Below are positions 39,287 to 48,143 of a stretch of DNA of 64,000 bases, in pieces. The position numbers were made by a program, and so were the translations under genes. Within the stretch, counting starts at the first letter, position 1; each line of letters starts with the position of its first letter. The notes below the pieces were generated by a model. That model saw only the letters and a list, made by a program, of their open reading frames with translations. It had not been told where the DNA came from and did not search any database. The stretch comes from Aliikangiella sp. G2MR2-5 (GTDB taxonomy: Bacteria > Pseudomonadota > Gammaproteobacteria > Enterobacterales > Kangiellaceae), in the NCBI RefSeq assembly GCF_015687155.1, contig NZ_JADPQF010000001.1, forward strand, positions 992,001 through 1,056,000, in the 5' to 3' direction.

Positions 39287-40711
39287 ATGAAATTAAGCTT
39301 ATATAATACGTTGTTGCGCGAAAAAGAGACTTTTAAACCCATAAATCAAGACTCTGTTGGTTTCTACAGCTGTGGTCCTACGGTTTATAGTCGAGCCCAT
39401 CTGGGAAATATGCGAGCTTATATTTTTGCCGATCTATTGAAAAGAACACTGCTTTTGTCCGGCTATTCGGTTAACCATGTAATGAATATCACCGATGTCG
39501 GTCATTTAACCGACGATGCTGATGATGGTGATGACAAGCTTGCATTAAGAGCAAAGAAAGAAAAAGTCACTGCCTGGGAATTAGCGCTTCGTTATGAAGA
39601 CCTGTTTTTCGCTGATTGTAAAGCGTTGAATATCAGGCGACCTGATATCGTGTGCAGAGCGACAGACCATATCAAGGAACAGATTGATATGATCAGCAGG
39701 TTGGAGGAAAAAGGATTTACCTATCTTACCGATGATGGGGTCTACTTTGATACTAGCCGTTGTGATGACTACGGCAAACTCGCTCGTTTGGATATTGAAG
39801 GTCTGAGAGAAGGGGAAAGAGTCGATATCGGCCAGAAGAAAAGTAAAACCGATTTTGCATTATGGAAATTTTCACCGAAAGATAGTCAAAGAGATATGGA
39901 ATGGGATTCACCCTGGGGAAAAGGCTTTCCCGGCTGGCATATTGAATGTAGTGCGATGTCCTGTCGCTATCTGGGAGAAAGTTTTGATATTCATACTGGT
40001 GGCACCGATCACATTCCGATCCACCATACCAACGAAATTGCGCAAAGTGAATGTGCCAATGGAACACATCCTTTTGTTCGTTACTGGATGCATTGCCAGT
40101 TCCTGGTTTTTCCTTCGGGAGAAAAAATATCAAAATCGCTGGGTCATGATTTATCCATAGATGGTCTAAGAGATAAAGGAATCGATCCTTTGGCATACCG
40201 TTATTTATGCCTAACCGCGCACTATAGAAATTTTCTTAACTACACCGAAGAAGCTATACAGGCTGCTGAAAAGTCACTTAAAAGACTTAGAGCACTATGT
40301 CAGAAATTTGGCTATGTAAAAGGAACTAGTGAAGCGCAAGATCGACAAACTGATTTCAGTGAGTTAATGCAGAAGTTTCCACAAGTGTTTGAACCATTAA
40401 TGGATGATCTCAACTCTGCTAAAATGATTGCTGCATTTTGGGATATCCTTAAAGATGATTCTATTGATAGTCATGCAAAACTTGAATTGATTACTGCTGT
40501 CGACAGTGTGCTGGGAGTCAGTCTTGAGCTGGTCGACACCAGTCGAAGTCTTGAAGTACCAGCAAACATTCAGTCACTTGTAGAACAGCGTAATGCTGCG
40601 CGTAACAATAAAGACTGGTCTTTATCTGACAAGCTTCGAGATGAAATTGAAGTCCTGGGTTATCGCATTGAAGATACCAGAGAAGGAACTTTAGTTTCCA
40701 GGTTAGACTAG
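39287..40711 (+). CDS. cysS: Cysteinyl-tRNA synthetase, divergent type
   Basis: A 474-residue class I synthetase charging tRNA-Cys. The HIGH-type motif is HLGN (YSRAHLGNMRAY), KMSKS is KISKS (GEKISKSLG), and the zinc ligands are kept: Cys in FYSCGPTVY, Cys in WHIECSAM, His and Glu in HHTNEIAQSE. The sequence differs from E. coli CysS in consistent ways: NITDVGHLTDDADDGDDKLALRA replaces the NITDIDDKIIKRA block and HTGGTDHIPIHHTNE replaces HGGGSDLMFPHHENE. This points to another CysS lineage, perhaps acquired by transfer along with the flanking accessory genes. A second cysS may exist elsewhere in the genome. Confidence 0.93.
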   Translation: MKLSLYNTLLREKETFKPINQDSVGFYSCGPTVYSRAHLGNMRAYIFADLLKRTLLLSGYSVNHVMNITDVGHLTDDADDGDDKLALRAKKEKVTAWELALRYEDLFFADCKALNIRRPDIVCRATDHIKEQIDMISRLEEKGFTYLTDDGVYFDTSRCDDYGKLARLDIEGLREGERVDIGQKKSKTDFALWKFSPKDSQRDMEWDSPWGKGFPGWHIECSAMSCRYLGESFDIHTGGTDHIPIHHTNEIAQSECANGTHPFVRYWMHCQFLVFPSGEKISKSLGHDLSIDGLRDKGIDPLAYRYLCLTAHYRNFLNYTEEAIQAAEKSLKRLRALCQKFGYVKGTSEAQDRQTDFSELMQKFPQVFEPLMDDLNSAKMIAAFWDILKDDSIDSHAKLELITAVDSVLGVSLELVDTSRSLEVPANIQSLVEQRNAARNNKDWSLSDKLRDEIEVLGYRIEDTREGTLVSRLD

Positions 40712-40749
40712 TTGCGATTAGCTGTAACCTACGTCGGGGATTTTCAAGG

Positions 40750-40769
40750 ACGAGTCAATTGGCTCGTCT
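40750..40769 (+). terminator. Palindromic hairpin after cysS
   Basis: GACGAGTCAA and TTGGCTCGTC form a 20-base palindrome with one G-U pair. The following bases are T/A rich without a strong T-run, so termination is likely but weak. Confidence 0.5.
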
Positions 40770-40869
40770 TCAATCATTAAACTTTTTATATTGATCTTTT
40801 AGGTCGAAATAAATTCCTGCTCAATTAATAAAAGCCTTCAGTCCTATCTCAGTTTTTAAAGCAGTGTGC

Positions 40870-41583
40870 TCAACACCAGCTAGCCTGTCCTTCTTTACCC
40901 ACTTCCAGTAACTCAATCACGTTAGCTTCGATGATTTTATAACCAACATTGCCGAATAGTTTCTGACGGCTTTCATTTAGTAGGTAAGTCGGGCTGCCGT
41001 CGAGTTTATTGGTTTCTTTAAGTTGCATATCACGGCATAACAGCGCCATTGCAGAGCCGTCACTAATTAGTTGTTGCAGCGCTCGATTATCAATCCCGAA
41101 TTCATCGGTAATTTCGAATAAGTTGCCCATCTGGCTGATATCGATCGCTTCGTGAAAAAATGCATGACGAATTTGCCAGTCGACTATCTCCAGCCAGGTT
41201 TTGTTGTTAAAGTCGGACTGTGGTTGGTGGGAAATTTCACCGGATTGCTGCAGTAACTGCACGGCCTTTAACAGCAAATGAGCAGGAGCCGAGGTTTTGG
41301 GGCGGCAGCTTTTCCAGATTTCCGGATTAACCGTGATATGGGGAAATTGTTCGGCCACTTCCAGTACATGCCTGGTAAAACCTTCAAACCCACCTTTTTT
41401 CTTCCAGCCCAGACCTATTCTGGTTTCCGTGTCGCCGAACAGGGTGACATGGTGGTAGTTGATAGCCACCTTGTTGCCGAAGTTGTGTTTGAGTTCATCG
41501 AGGCGGATTTGACCCAGATATGCCCAGATACAGAGAACATCGGAAAAGTAGGAGAGGTGGACAGGGGCGCGATTTTCACTCAT
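40870..41583 (-). CDS. DsbA-family (thioredoxin-fold) protein, 2-hydroxychromene-2-carboxylate isomerase-like
   Basis: A 237-residue cytoplasmic protein with a DsbA-like fold. The N-terminal strand and helix start VHLSYFSDVLCIWAYLGQIRLDEL, and the cis-Pro loop is KLDGSPTYLLNESRQKLFGNVGY. The usual redox CxxC is reduced to a single Cys (LCIWA), as in glutathione-dependent isomerases and FrnE-like members, so it is not a classic disulfide oxidase. Its substrate is unknown. It is convergent with cysS and separated by about 140 bases from the phospholipase A2-like gene. Confidence 0.75.
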   Translation of the reverse strand: MSENRAPVHLSYFSDVLCIWAYLGQIRLDELKHNFGNKVAINYHHVTLFGDTETRIGLGWKKKGGFEGFTRHVLEVAEQFPHITVNPEIWKSCRPKTSAPAHLLLKAVQLLQQSGEISHQPQSDFNNKTWLEIVDWQIRHAFFHEAIDISQMGNLFEITDEFGIDNRALQQLISDGSAMALLCRDMQLKETNKLDGSPTYLLNESRQKLFGNVGYKIIEANVIELLEVGKEGQASWC

Positions 41584-41722
41584 AGCTCAGCACTCTATAG
41601 CTGTTTTGGAAATTATTAATAATATAGCAGTTTGGGGAGGATTCATTGATCCTGGTTCTAATGTTTCGTTTTTTTCAGTTATTCTTTCTTATCACTTATT
41701 ACCTGACTTTTTTAGTTCTATA

Positions 41723-43003
41723 TTAACTTGCGCAAGTCGTATTGATCTGGATTTTAAACTTAACTATTGCATCATCAATTTTAATTGTGATTTCTTTTTC
41801 ATAGGTAAAGCCATTACAGATAAATCGGACGCTGACGTTTTGTCCCGAACCGATGCTTGAGTCACCAAAATATATCGGTAACTTTACAACCGCGCCACAG
41901 GTTGTATCCGCCCAGAAAAGCGGGAAACCTTGTGGCAGATTCATATCAGTTTTTTTGCCGTATTTTATCCGGCCTTTGGGGAATCGATTACGACGAACGC
42001 TGTTGGGATTTTCCCGCATCTGTTTTTCCAGGTTTCTCACCACATCCAATGTTAGCTCGCCGATATTTTCACCGGAAGAGGAGTACTCAACTGACATTAA
42101 TCTGGCATCCCAGCGACAGTTCTTTCCTGTGGAATTAACCGTGGTAGAGATTACGTCCATATCTACAGGCTTTCCTCCGCCTTTGTATTCAAATGCAAAG
42201 CGTCCAAAGGCTAACACCAGCCAGTAAAAAAGTCTGGCTCTTGGATCGAGCGGTCCTGTTTTTTCCTTGATGCAATCGTAAAGTCGGCTATCACACTCTA
42301 GCCGATCTTCCTCGGTGCCACCTCTGCCATAGCAAATATCGTGTGCGTAGCAACATTCTTTGAAGCTGGGATTAATGCCAATAAAACCTTCGGGACCGCA
42401 GCCATTAATGGTTGTCGGTCCGATAGCAGCGGCCAGGTCTGCCAGCGTTGAAATATTCATTAGCGTCGCCTTGGGAAATCCCTCTAACGCGTAATAGGGC
42501 GCAAGTAATCCGGCGTTGGAAAACAGTGCGTTGTTTGAGAACTCAGCAAGCGCGCTCAGGGTTTTATTACTTAAAGCGGCAAACTGGTGCGGCAAACGAG
42601 ACAGTATTCTTAAGGTCGCAATATTGAGTTCGCCACTCGCATCGATTTCAGCGGAGATAATTTCAAAATTAAATTCGGATGCGATAAATATTCGCTGAAT
42701 GCCGCCTTTAAATTTCTTTACTCCGTAAGTCATCTCGGATTTTTCATAGGTTAAAGCTTCTATTTCAATCGGCGTCGGCGGGACGCCGCCTAATGACTCA
42801 TCGATCAAATCCAGGATACGGGTGAGCTCGCGAATACTGGCATTACCATAGATATCGGCAACGCGCAGTGCATCTTCCGGCATGCTGTAGGGTTTGTGTT
42901 TATCTAGCAGTGAAGCCAGCTGTGAATCGACGCCCAGATGAAAAGCGATGGCTTCAGCCGTCATCGATTCGATATTGTTCTTTTTCCGTCCGTTTTCATT
43001 CAT
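41723..43003 (-). CDS. Phospholipase A2-like protein (group XII-like core)
   Basis: A 426-residue protein with a phospholipase A2 core at about residues 200-245: Ca-loop-like NGCGPEG (C202, G203, G206), then KECCYAHDICYG with C217, C218, the catalytic H221 and D222 and C224, followed by LECDSRLYDC (C237, D238, C244). This spacing matches secreted eukaryotic PLA2, best the group XII form (CCNxHDxC, CDxxFxDC). PLA2 hydrolyses the sn-2 ester of phospholipids. The ~195 N-terminal and ~180 C-terminal residues are unrecognised and there is no signal peptide, so export would need a Sec-independent route. It follows a 597-residue unknown gene by 90 bases on the same strand, likely one operon. Confidence 0.7.
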   Translation of the reverse strand: MNENGRKKNNIESMTAEAIAFHLGVDSQLASLLDKHKPYSMPEDALRVADIYGNASIRELTRILDLIDESLGGVPPTPIEIEALTYEKSEMTYGVKKFKGGIQRIFIASEFNFEIISAEIDASGELNIATLRILSRLPHQFAALSNKTLSALAEFSNNALFSNAGLLAPYYALEGFPKATLMNISTLADLAAAIGPTTINGCGPEGFIGINPSFKECCYAHDICYGRGGTEEDRLECDSRLYDCIKEKTGPLDPRARLFYWLVLAFGRFAFEYKGGGKPVDMDVISTTVNSTGKNCRWDARLMSVEYSSSGENIGELTLDVVRNLEKQMRENPNSVRRNRFPKGRIKYGKKTDMNLPQGFPLFWADTTCGAVVKLPIYFGDSSIGSGQNVSVRFICNGFTYEKEITIKIDDAIVKFKIQINTTCAS

Positions 43004-43093
43004 GTTGATTACCGTTTGATTTCTCGCATCATTTTGAACAGAGTTTGCTTCACTTGATGGTTTCTCTCCCGCTGCTTTTTGCGGGTTACCTTT

Positions 43094-44887
43094 TCAGACC
43101 AGACTCACTCGCTTTCCGTCAGAGTCGACAGAAAAAACATCGGCACGTAGTGCCCATACATAATTACCGTCGCCATCTTGCTGGGGAAGTGAAGCGATAA
43201 TATGAAATCCCTGCCTGTCAGCAGCTGAAGCCCATTCGGCAATCGCTTTTTTATCGCCAACCTGTTTCCATAAATGTAATGGAACCACGCCCGGAGGCGT
43301 CTGTGAGTAACCTAGCATGGTTCTGCCGAAAGTTTGAAAACGCCTGCTCTTGTTATTTCCGATAGGATATTTCGGATTGCCTCTGGGGTCCTGATTCAGG
43401 CTCGCTTTGATATTCGGCCTATTCTGATCGCGGGTGATGGCGTAAAGGTTGTTTTCCACTTTATCGCCGACCACCACGATAAATGTCGAATGAGGCAGCG
43501 CAGGCGGATTGTAGTTCACCGTATGCACAATACGCGCAGGCGGAAAGAAGCCGTCTCCGAAGGCATCTTTGACCAGATCATAAATGGTTTTAAGCCCTTG
43601 CTTTGCAATTTGTTTGACCAACTTTCCACCGAGATCGGCCAGCGGCGCGGCTGGTGTTGTCGACAAAGCGCCCTTGGCGGCGTCTCCGGCCTGATCAGCC
43701 AGGTCTTCAATTTTATCTTTGATTTTTTCGTCGTTGTCTTTGATTAGCTCATTTAGTTTGTCGGCGTAGGGAAACTGGTTTTTTTCTGTGAGTGAAAAGG
43801 TATACACAAATACGTTAAATCCCGGTTCAATATTTTCAGTCCAGCCGGGCGGCATAATTTCGTCCCTTGGTGGCTGATGATATTGAGGCGGGATCACCGG
43901 GCTTGGCGAGCTGTAATGTCTCAAGTTGTCGCCGCTATAAACTTCGATCACCGTATTTAAATAGGTGCTGTCACTGGCTCTGAGGTCGTCGTTGGTCGAG
44001 CTGACCGGGGTAATGCATTGCGCCGCAAAGTTCGAACCGCTGGCTTGAAACGGACGCTCCACCGAAGCAACGGCTACCGCGCCAAAATCTTTAGGCGGTT
44101 CATTAATATAAAGCCAGTCATCAGGGATGAACTGTTCGGGAACTTCCTTAATGTCGGCACCGGCGGGCCAGTAACGTCGGGTGATGGTTCTGGGCGTGTC
44201 ATTATGGACGGTATAGGCATCGATAAGCAGTGAGCAACACAGACTTCCTGCGGGATTTTCAAAAATCATGTCGCCTTTGGCGGTCAGTTTTTCCTGTAAT
44301 CCGGCAAGGTGTTCGACTAGTGATTCTGACGGCAGAGGGAAGTGGTTGGCCAGCAGTCGGCTGATGATGTCGTCGATGGCTTTTTCGGTTAGCCCCATTT
44401 CCTGTAATGGTTCCCGGATTAGCGCCGAGTTTTCACGCAAAGATTCTTCGGCAGAGGTACGGACATAAAGAATCAGCGCTTCCATAAATTCCGCCAGTTC
44501 AGGGTTAATCTCTGAAACCATTTTGGCTTCTGCAGTAAGACCGATCAGCGGTAGTTCAAATACAGATTTGGGTTGGGCAAACAGGCGCTCGCCCAGGATC
44601 TCTTTGTCGGGTGCTTCTGCGTTTAATTCCGCTTCTTGCTCCAGGTTATCTTTATTATCAAAAGTGAATTTCTCGATGGTGATCTTGCCGGTTTGCAGAA
44701 TTTCCTCGGCAATTTGTTTCAATTCCCTTGTGGTGATTTCTGCTCTGTTTTTTTGCAGTTCCAGTCCTGGAATTGAGATTGCTACTCGATCGGCGGATAG
44801 TTTGGCTACGCCAATTTTTCTGAGGTAGTTTGCAAATATATCGGGGCGGTAAAGGCTGACGATATTTTTTGAGTTACGCACGCGCAT
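43094..44887 (-). CDS. Large unknown protein upstream of the phospholipase A2-like gene
   Basis: About 597 residues, no recognised domain, no signal peptide. The N-terminus (VRNSKNIVSLYRPDIFANYLRKIGV) and the first 200 residues are helical and acidic. A beta-rich middle carries CCSLLIDAYTVHNDTPRT and a Pro-rich stretch (PSPVIPPQYHQPPRDE), a short helical segment (EKIKDKIEDLADQAGDAAKGA) follows, and the C-terminus ends in beta elements. I choose the ATG at 44887 because GGGAGGAAGAGTC gives an excellent ribosome site 7 bases away; an in-frame ATG 24 bases upstream has none. It heads a two-gene operon with the PLA2-like gene. It could be a carrier, adaptor or partner, but nothing shows which. 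Confidence 0.6.
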   Translation of the reverse strand: MRVRNSKNIVSLYRPDIFANYLRKIGVAKLSADRVAISIPGLELQKNRAEITTRELKQIAEEILQTGKITIEKFTFDNKDNLEQEAELNAEAPDKEILGERLFAQPKSVFELPLIGLTAEAKMVSEINPELAEFMEALILYVRTSAEESLRENSALIREPLQEMGLTEKAIDDIISRLLANHFPLPSESLVEHLAGLQEKLTAKGDMIFENPAGSLCCSLLIDAYTVHNDTPRTITRRYWPAGADIKEVPEQFIPDDWLYINEPPKDFGAVAVASVERPFQASGSNFAAQCITPVSSTNDDLRASDSTYLNTVIEVYSGDNLRHYSSPSPVIPPQYHQPPRDEIMPPGWTENIEPGFNVFVYTFSLTEKNQFPYADKLNELIKDNDEKIKDKIEDLADQAGDAAKGALSTTPAAPLADLGGKLVKQIAKQGLKTIYDLVKDAFGDGFFPPARIVHTVNYNPPALPHSTFIVVVGDKVENNLYAITRDQNRPNIKASLNQDPRGNPKYPIGNNKSRRFQTFGRTMLGYSQTPPGVVPLHLWKQVGDKKAIAEWASAADRQGFHIIASLPQQDGDGNYVWALRADVFSVDSDGKRVSLV

Positions 44888-45711
44888 GACTCTTCCTCCC
44901 TGTTGATTCATGTTAATTCATGTTGATAGTCAAGTAGGAAGGAGTCTTATTTCGCGTTTTTGATTAAGCCTTTTTCAAACAGGCAACGCAGCTAAGAGTT
45001 GATATTTGGTTAACGTCTTTCCTATTTAACGATCTTCCTGCTTAATGGTCTTTCAATTGAACGGTTTTCCATGCGGTTTGGCTGGATTGGGATGTTTAAA
45101 AAGGTTTGTAAACCAAGCGCAAATATAAGGTGATTAGTGTTTAAAGAAAAAGGTGATTGGTTTGGTTCATACCTTGAGGGAAATATAGTAAAGAAGGTCG
45201 GGCAAAGCAAAGTGAGGGGGTATAGAATAGAGATAAAATCTTGTGGTGAGATAAATGCGTTTTTTTTGGTGGGGGCTTTGCAGGCTTGTTGTTTAACGCT
45301 TTTTCTCGAAACTTGACGCGTGTTACTTGCTAGTAATTTCCAATAACTGAGATGTTTTTTTGAGGAAAGCTTTAGGATATTGATAAATATAGTGTTTTAG
45401 GTCAATTGTTGGGGTGGGCAGATAAATGCTGATTCGTTATATTAATTGCCGTTTAGATCGCTACACCTATAAAGCTGCCCCTTCTGGATGGCTAGTTAGA
45501 AAAAAGAGGTGGTGGGGGTGATTAGAGTGTATTTGTTTATGATTTTATTCTGCAAGGAAACAAGTGATTTTTTGCTTTTGCTCAAAATCAAATACTCTGA
45601 CCCCATTGATTCTGAGGATGTCCCCTTAATTTCTTCCCTCGAAGTGAGGGCGGGATGGGAGGTGGTTTTATTTTGGACGGGTGTCCTGCTTATTTCTGCT
45701 TATTTACTCCC
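44888..45711. other. Long gene-poor region (824 bases)
   Basis: No ORF with convincing coding character. Near the right end (45588-45624) TCAAATACTCTGACC and GAGGATGTCCCCTTAATTT resemble flanks of REP-associated (IS200-like) transposase genes, suggesting a decayed mobile remnant. The region marks the edge of an accessory segment. A 68-codon open frame at 45509-45715 is not convincing. Confidence 0.4.
45588..45602 (-). repeat. 15-bp repeat, copy 1
   Basis: TCAAATACTCTGACC here is the exact reverse complement of GGTCAGAGTATTTGA at 53422-53436. The core GGTCAGAGTA also occurs at 50893-50902. It resembles sequence found around REP-associated transposase genes. Confidence 0.6.
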
Positions 45712-46671
45712 TTAATTTTCCTTAATTTTTTCTTTCAAGACATCAATAAATTCCTGTGCTGAAGCTCCATCATCTCCCACAACCGCAGCATCTGCGCCAT
45801 TTTTCAGCAAATAATCAACAATACTAATCTCACCTAATAAAGCTGCATGATGTAAAGCTGTATAGCCAGATTCATCTTTTATGTTTATATCCGCTCCGTT
45901 TCTAACAAGAGATTTTATGGTTTGCAAATTATTTAATCTTATCGCGTGCATTAAAGCCGTAAAGCCATTTATATCCTTTATATTCGGATCTGCTCCTTTC
46001 TCCAAAAGCGTCTTGATAACATATTCATTACCACTGACGGTGGCAATAACTAGTGGAGTACTACCGTTTTCCGAAATCAAGTTCACATCTGTCTTAAACC
46101 TTAAAAGTTCATCAAAAAGCTCAATCTGTTTCGTTGCAATACTTAAGTATAAAAGGCTATAACCATCAATAATGGTGTTTGGGTCGTAGTTATATGACAA
46201 TAACAGAGCAATCGCTTGTAGGTTTTTAGCAATATATGCAGACCTTAAAGTCTCTTCCGAATTGTTGATGTGCACAATTTTCTTTTCTGCTTTTAATAAA
46301 AGCTCCATACACTTCAATGATCTGACGATTATCGCTAGCTGTATCGGTAATAGCCCTTGCGAAGTCTTTTGGTAGATGTTTGCGCCTTTATCTATTAAAA
46401 ACTTAAGAATGTCTTCATATTCGTTAGATACAGCATAATGAATAGCTGCTGCGCCTCCATAGCTAAAATCAACATCTACTTTATAAAATTCAACAAGTTC
46501 TTTTACTAAATCTAGTCTTCCTTGTTTAGCGGCCACCAACAAAACAAGTTCTCGTTCATGCTCAGTTAATTCGCTCAACTCTTCATTCTCTGCGACTAAA
46601 TTGCCTACAGGAAAAACTACTACAAACAGACCTATAAATACTAGACTAAAAATTCTTCTTAATAACTTCAT
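45712..46671 (-). CDS. Exported ankyrin-repeat protein coupled to the Rhs-type gene
   Basis: A 319-residue protein with a signal peptide (RRIFSLVFIGLFVVVFPVGNLVA) followed by about seven to eight ankyrin repeats, for example DGYSLLYLSIATKQIELFD, NGSTPLVIATVSGNEYVIK, NGFTALMHAIRLNNLQTIK and SGYTALHHAALLGEISIVD. Ankyrin repeats mediate protein-protein binding. Its ATG overlaps the stop of the Rhs-core-type gene (TAATG), so it is translated by coupling. Ankyrin proteins are a known class of immunity protein in polymorphic toxin systems, and here a signal peptide would put it in the periplasm; both points are inference. It ends near the mobile remnant at 45588. Confidence 0.72.
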   Translation of the reverse strand: MKLLRRIFSLVFIGLFVVVFPVGNLVAENEELSELTEHERELVLLVAAKQGRLDLVKELVEFYKVDVDFSYGGAAAIHYAVSNEYEDILKFLIDKGANIYQKTSQGLLPIQLAIIVRSLKCMELLLKAEKKIVHINNSEETLRSAYIAKNLQAIALLLSYNYDPNTIIDGYSLLYLSIATKQIELFDELLRFKTDVNLISENGSTPLVIATVSGNEYVIKTLLEKGADPNIKDINGFTALMHAIRLNNLQTIKSLVRNGADINIKDESGYTALHHAALLGEISIVDYLLKNGADAAVVGDDGASAQEFIDVLKEKIKEN

Positions 46672-47612
46672 TAGTGAGAAAACCTACGTTTATATATATT
46701 CCAGCGTATCATACTAGCATCTAACATTCTAAGATCGCCTCTTATTTGCCCCATTTCATTATGAATATCTATAATCTTACTATACTGATTCAACCACTCG
46801 CGACCGCGTCTCAGTTCGGATGCATGCTCTGTATAGGATATTAAAAGCTCTTTAGCTACGACTTCTACAGTTAACTTAAGAGCTTCTTTTCGTAAATCTA
46901 AACGCTTTAAACTACTTACAAAGTCTCTCTCGATTGTAGTATCATATCTTAACATATTTGCACTCTCTTCTTCGAAAGCTATTTCTATTCCATGCGCTTC
47001 CAGAAGAGACTCTAATCTCATTTCAGCTTGTCTTAATTCAAGTGACAATTTGTCATATTTTTCTAATAACCTTAATTTTTTTGCTTCATATCTCTTTTTT
47101 GCTTCACCATAATAGTCTGGCCCGTTTGGGTGACTCAAATGATTAAACACCCATCTAAACGCATTAGTCAAAGCCCCATTTGCAAACTTCCCACCAGATA
47201 ACTTTGACATAGTACCACCAACAATTGCAGCAACTGTAATCTTCCCGAAATTGGTAGGTGTACTTTCAATTAGGGGGGTTGCCAAAGAAGACATCATAGA
47301 GCTAGCAAAGCCATGTCCGAACTTGCCACCTTGAAGAACGCTACTAATACCCCCTGCAAAAAGATGTGCAGTATACCTTTGTCCTACCGTCCACTCTGTT
47401 TGTCCGCCGATATAGTTCATCATACCTGCGGTTAATGCCCCAGCAGCAAAATTGCCCCCATTAATCAATGCCACCATGCCACCAACATACATTTGGAGAA
47501 ACACAGGTGCTGATTGACCGGCAGTCATTACTGTCATAACGATTCCAATACCAACCAGTGTCCAATTGGTATCAGGTTTTACAGCAAGGTAGGTTGGGTT
47601 ATAACCCAACAA
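46671..47612 (-). CDS. Truncated Rhs/polymorphic-toxin-type C-terminal protein
   Basis: As drawn, 313 residues from TTG 47612. Residues about 15-160 are glycine-rich and contain the linker typical of RHS-repeat-associated proteins: LINGGNFAAGALTAGMMNYIGG, VLQGGKFGHGFASSMMSS, then VGGTMSKLSGGKFANGALTNAF. The remaining ~155 residues are a helical, charged module (coiled-coil-like AKKRYEAKKLRLLEKYDKLS) that would be the variable toxin tip. No RHS repeats or PAAR/VgrG parts exist here, so it is an orphan or truncated end. The frame stays open upstream to 47675 and encodes a signal-peptide-like KLTFLLFSFSLPAIS with no standard start codon. A secreted ankyrin gene follows with TAATG coupling. Confidence 0.6.
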   Translation of the reverse strand: MLGYNPTYLAVKPDTNWTLVGIGIVMTVMTAGQSAPVFLQMYVGGMVALINGGNFAAGALTAGMMNYIGGQTEWTVGQRYTAHLFAGGISSVLQGGKFGHGFASSMMSSLATPLIESTPTNFGKITVAAIVGGTMSKLSGGKFANGALTNAFRWVFNHLSHPNGPDYYGEAKKRYEAKKLRLLEKYDKLSLELRQAEMRLESLLEAHGIEIAFEEESANMLRYDTTIERDFVSSLKRLDLRKEALKLTVEVVAKELLISYTEHASELRRGREWLNQYSKIIDIHNEMGQIRGDLRMLDASMIRWNIYKRRFSH

Positions 47613-48143
47613 TTTTCCAATAGAAATAGCTGGTAGAGAAAAAGAAAAAAGGAGAAAAGTCAGCTTTATAATAAGTTAGCACTTTATCGCTTACTCCCAT
47701 TTTTATTACCAGCCCAGCTTCGAGGAATTCGTTGATAGGACCAAAACAAGCTACTTTAAACTAATGAAGATTTAACAGACACCCAGATTCATATTTGACG
47801 TATTCGCTAGTTTTATTAAGAACTCTTGAGTTGTTGAGAGTTTAGAGTTGTTGCCTGTATCAAAAAGCCTATCATTTCGGCATTCGTACTAAACCGTAAA
47901 GACGAATATTTAGAATTGATACAAAAGTCGAGCTTGCCCCATTTCTATTAAACAAAAATACAGACAAGGAATGCCTGTATTCAAAAATTAAAAACATCAC
48001 AAGAATAAAACCAACAACTCATTAAAATCCTTGTTTCGGCACGAGAACTTCATGCCAGCAAAAATACAGAAAAAGAACATCGCATCATTTTTGAGCTACC
48101 ATAATTATTATCACATACCCAAATTAACCCACATGAGGAACCC
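47613..48143. other. Gap between the Rhs-type gene and the GH64-like gene (531 bases)
   Basis: No complete gene. On the minus strand the frame of the Rhs-type gene continues to a stop at 47676-47678 and encodes a signal-peptide-like stretch without ATG, GTG or TTG at its start. A hairpin is present: AATACAG (47957-47963) with CTGTATT (47975-47981), followed on the minus strand by a T-rich run, possibly a terminator. GAGGA at 48133-48137 serves the next gene. Confidence 0.45.

Noticed and set aside
45509-45715. 68-codon frame in the gene-poor region
   Set aside because: It runs across transposon-flank-like sequence and its end overlaps the ankyrin gene end; no domain or clear ribosome site.
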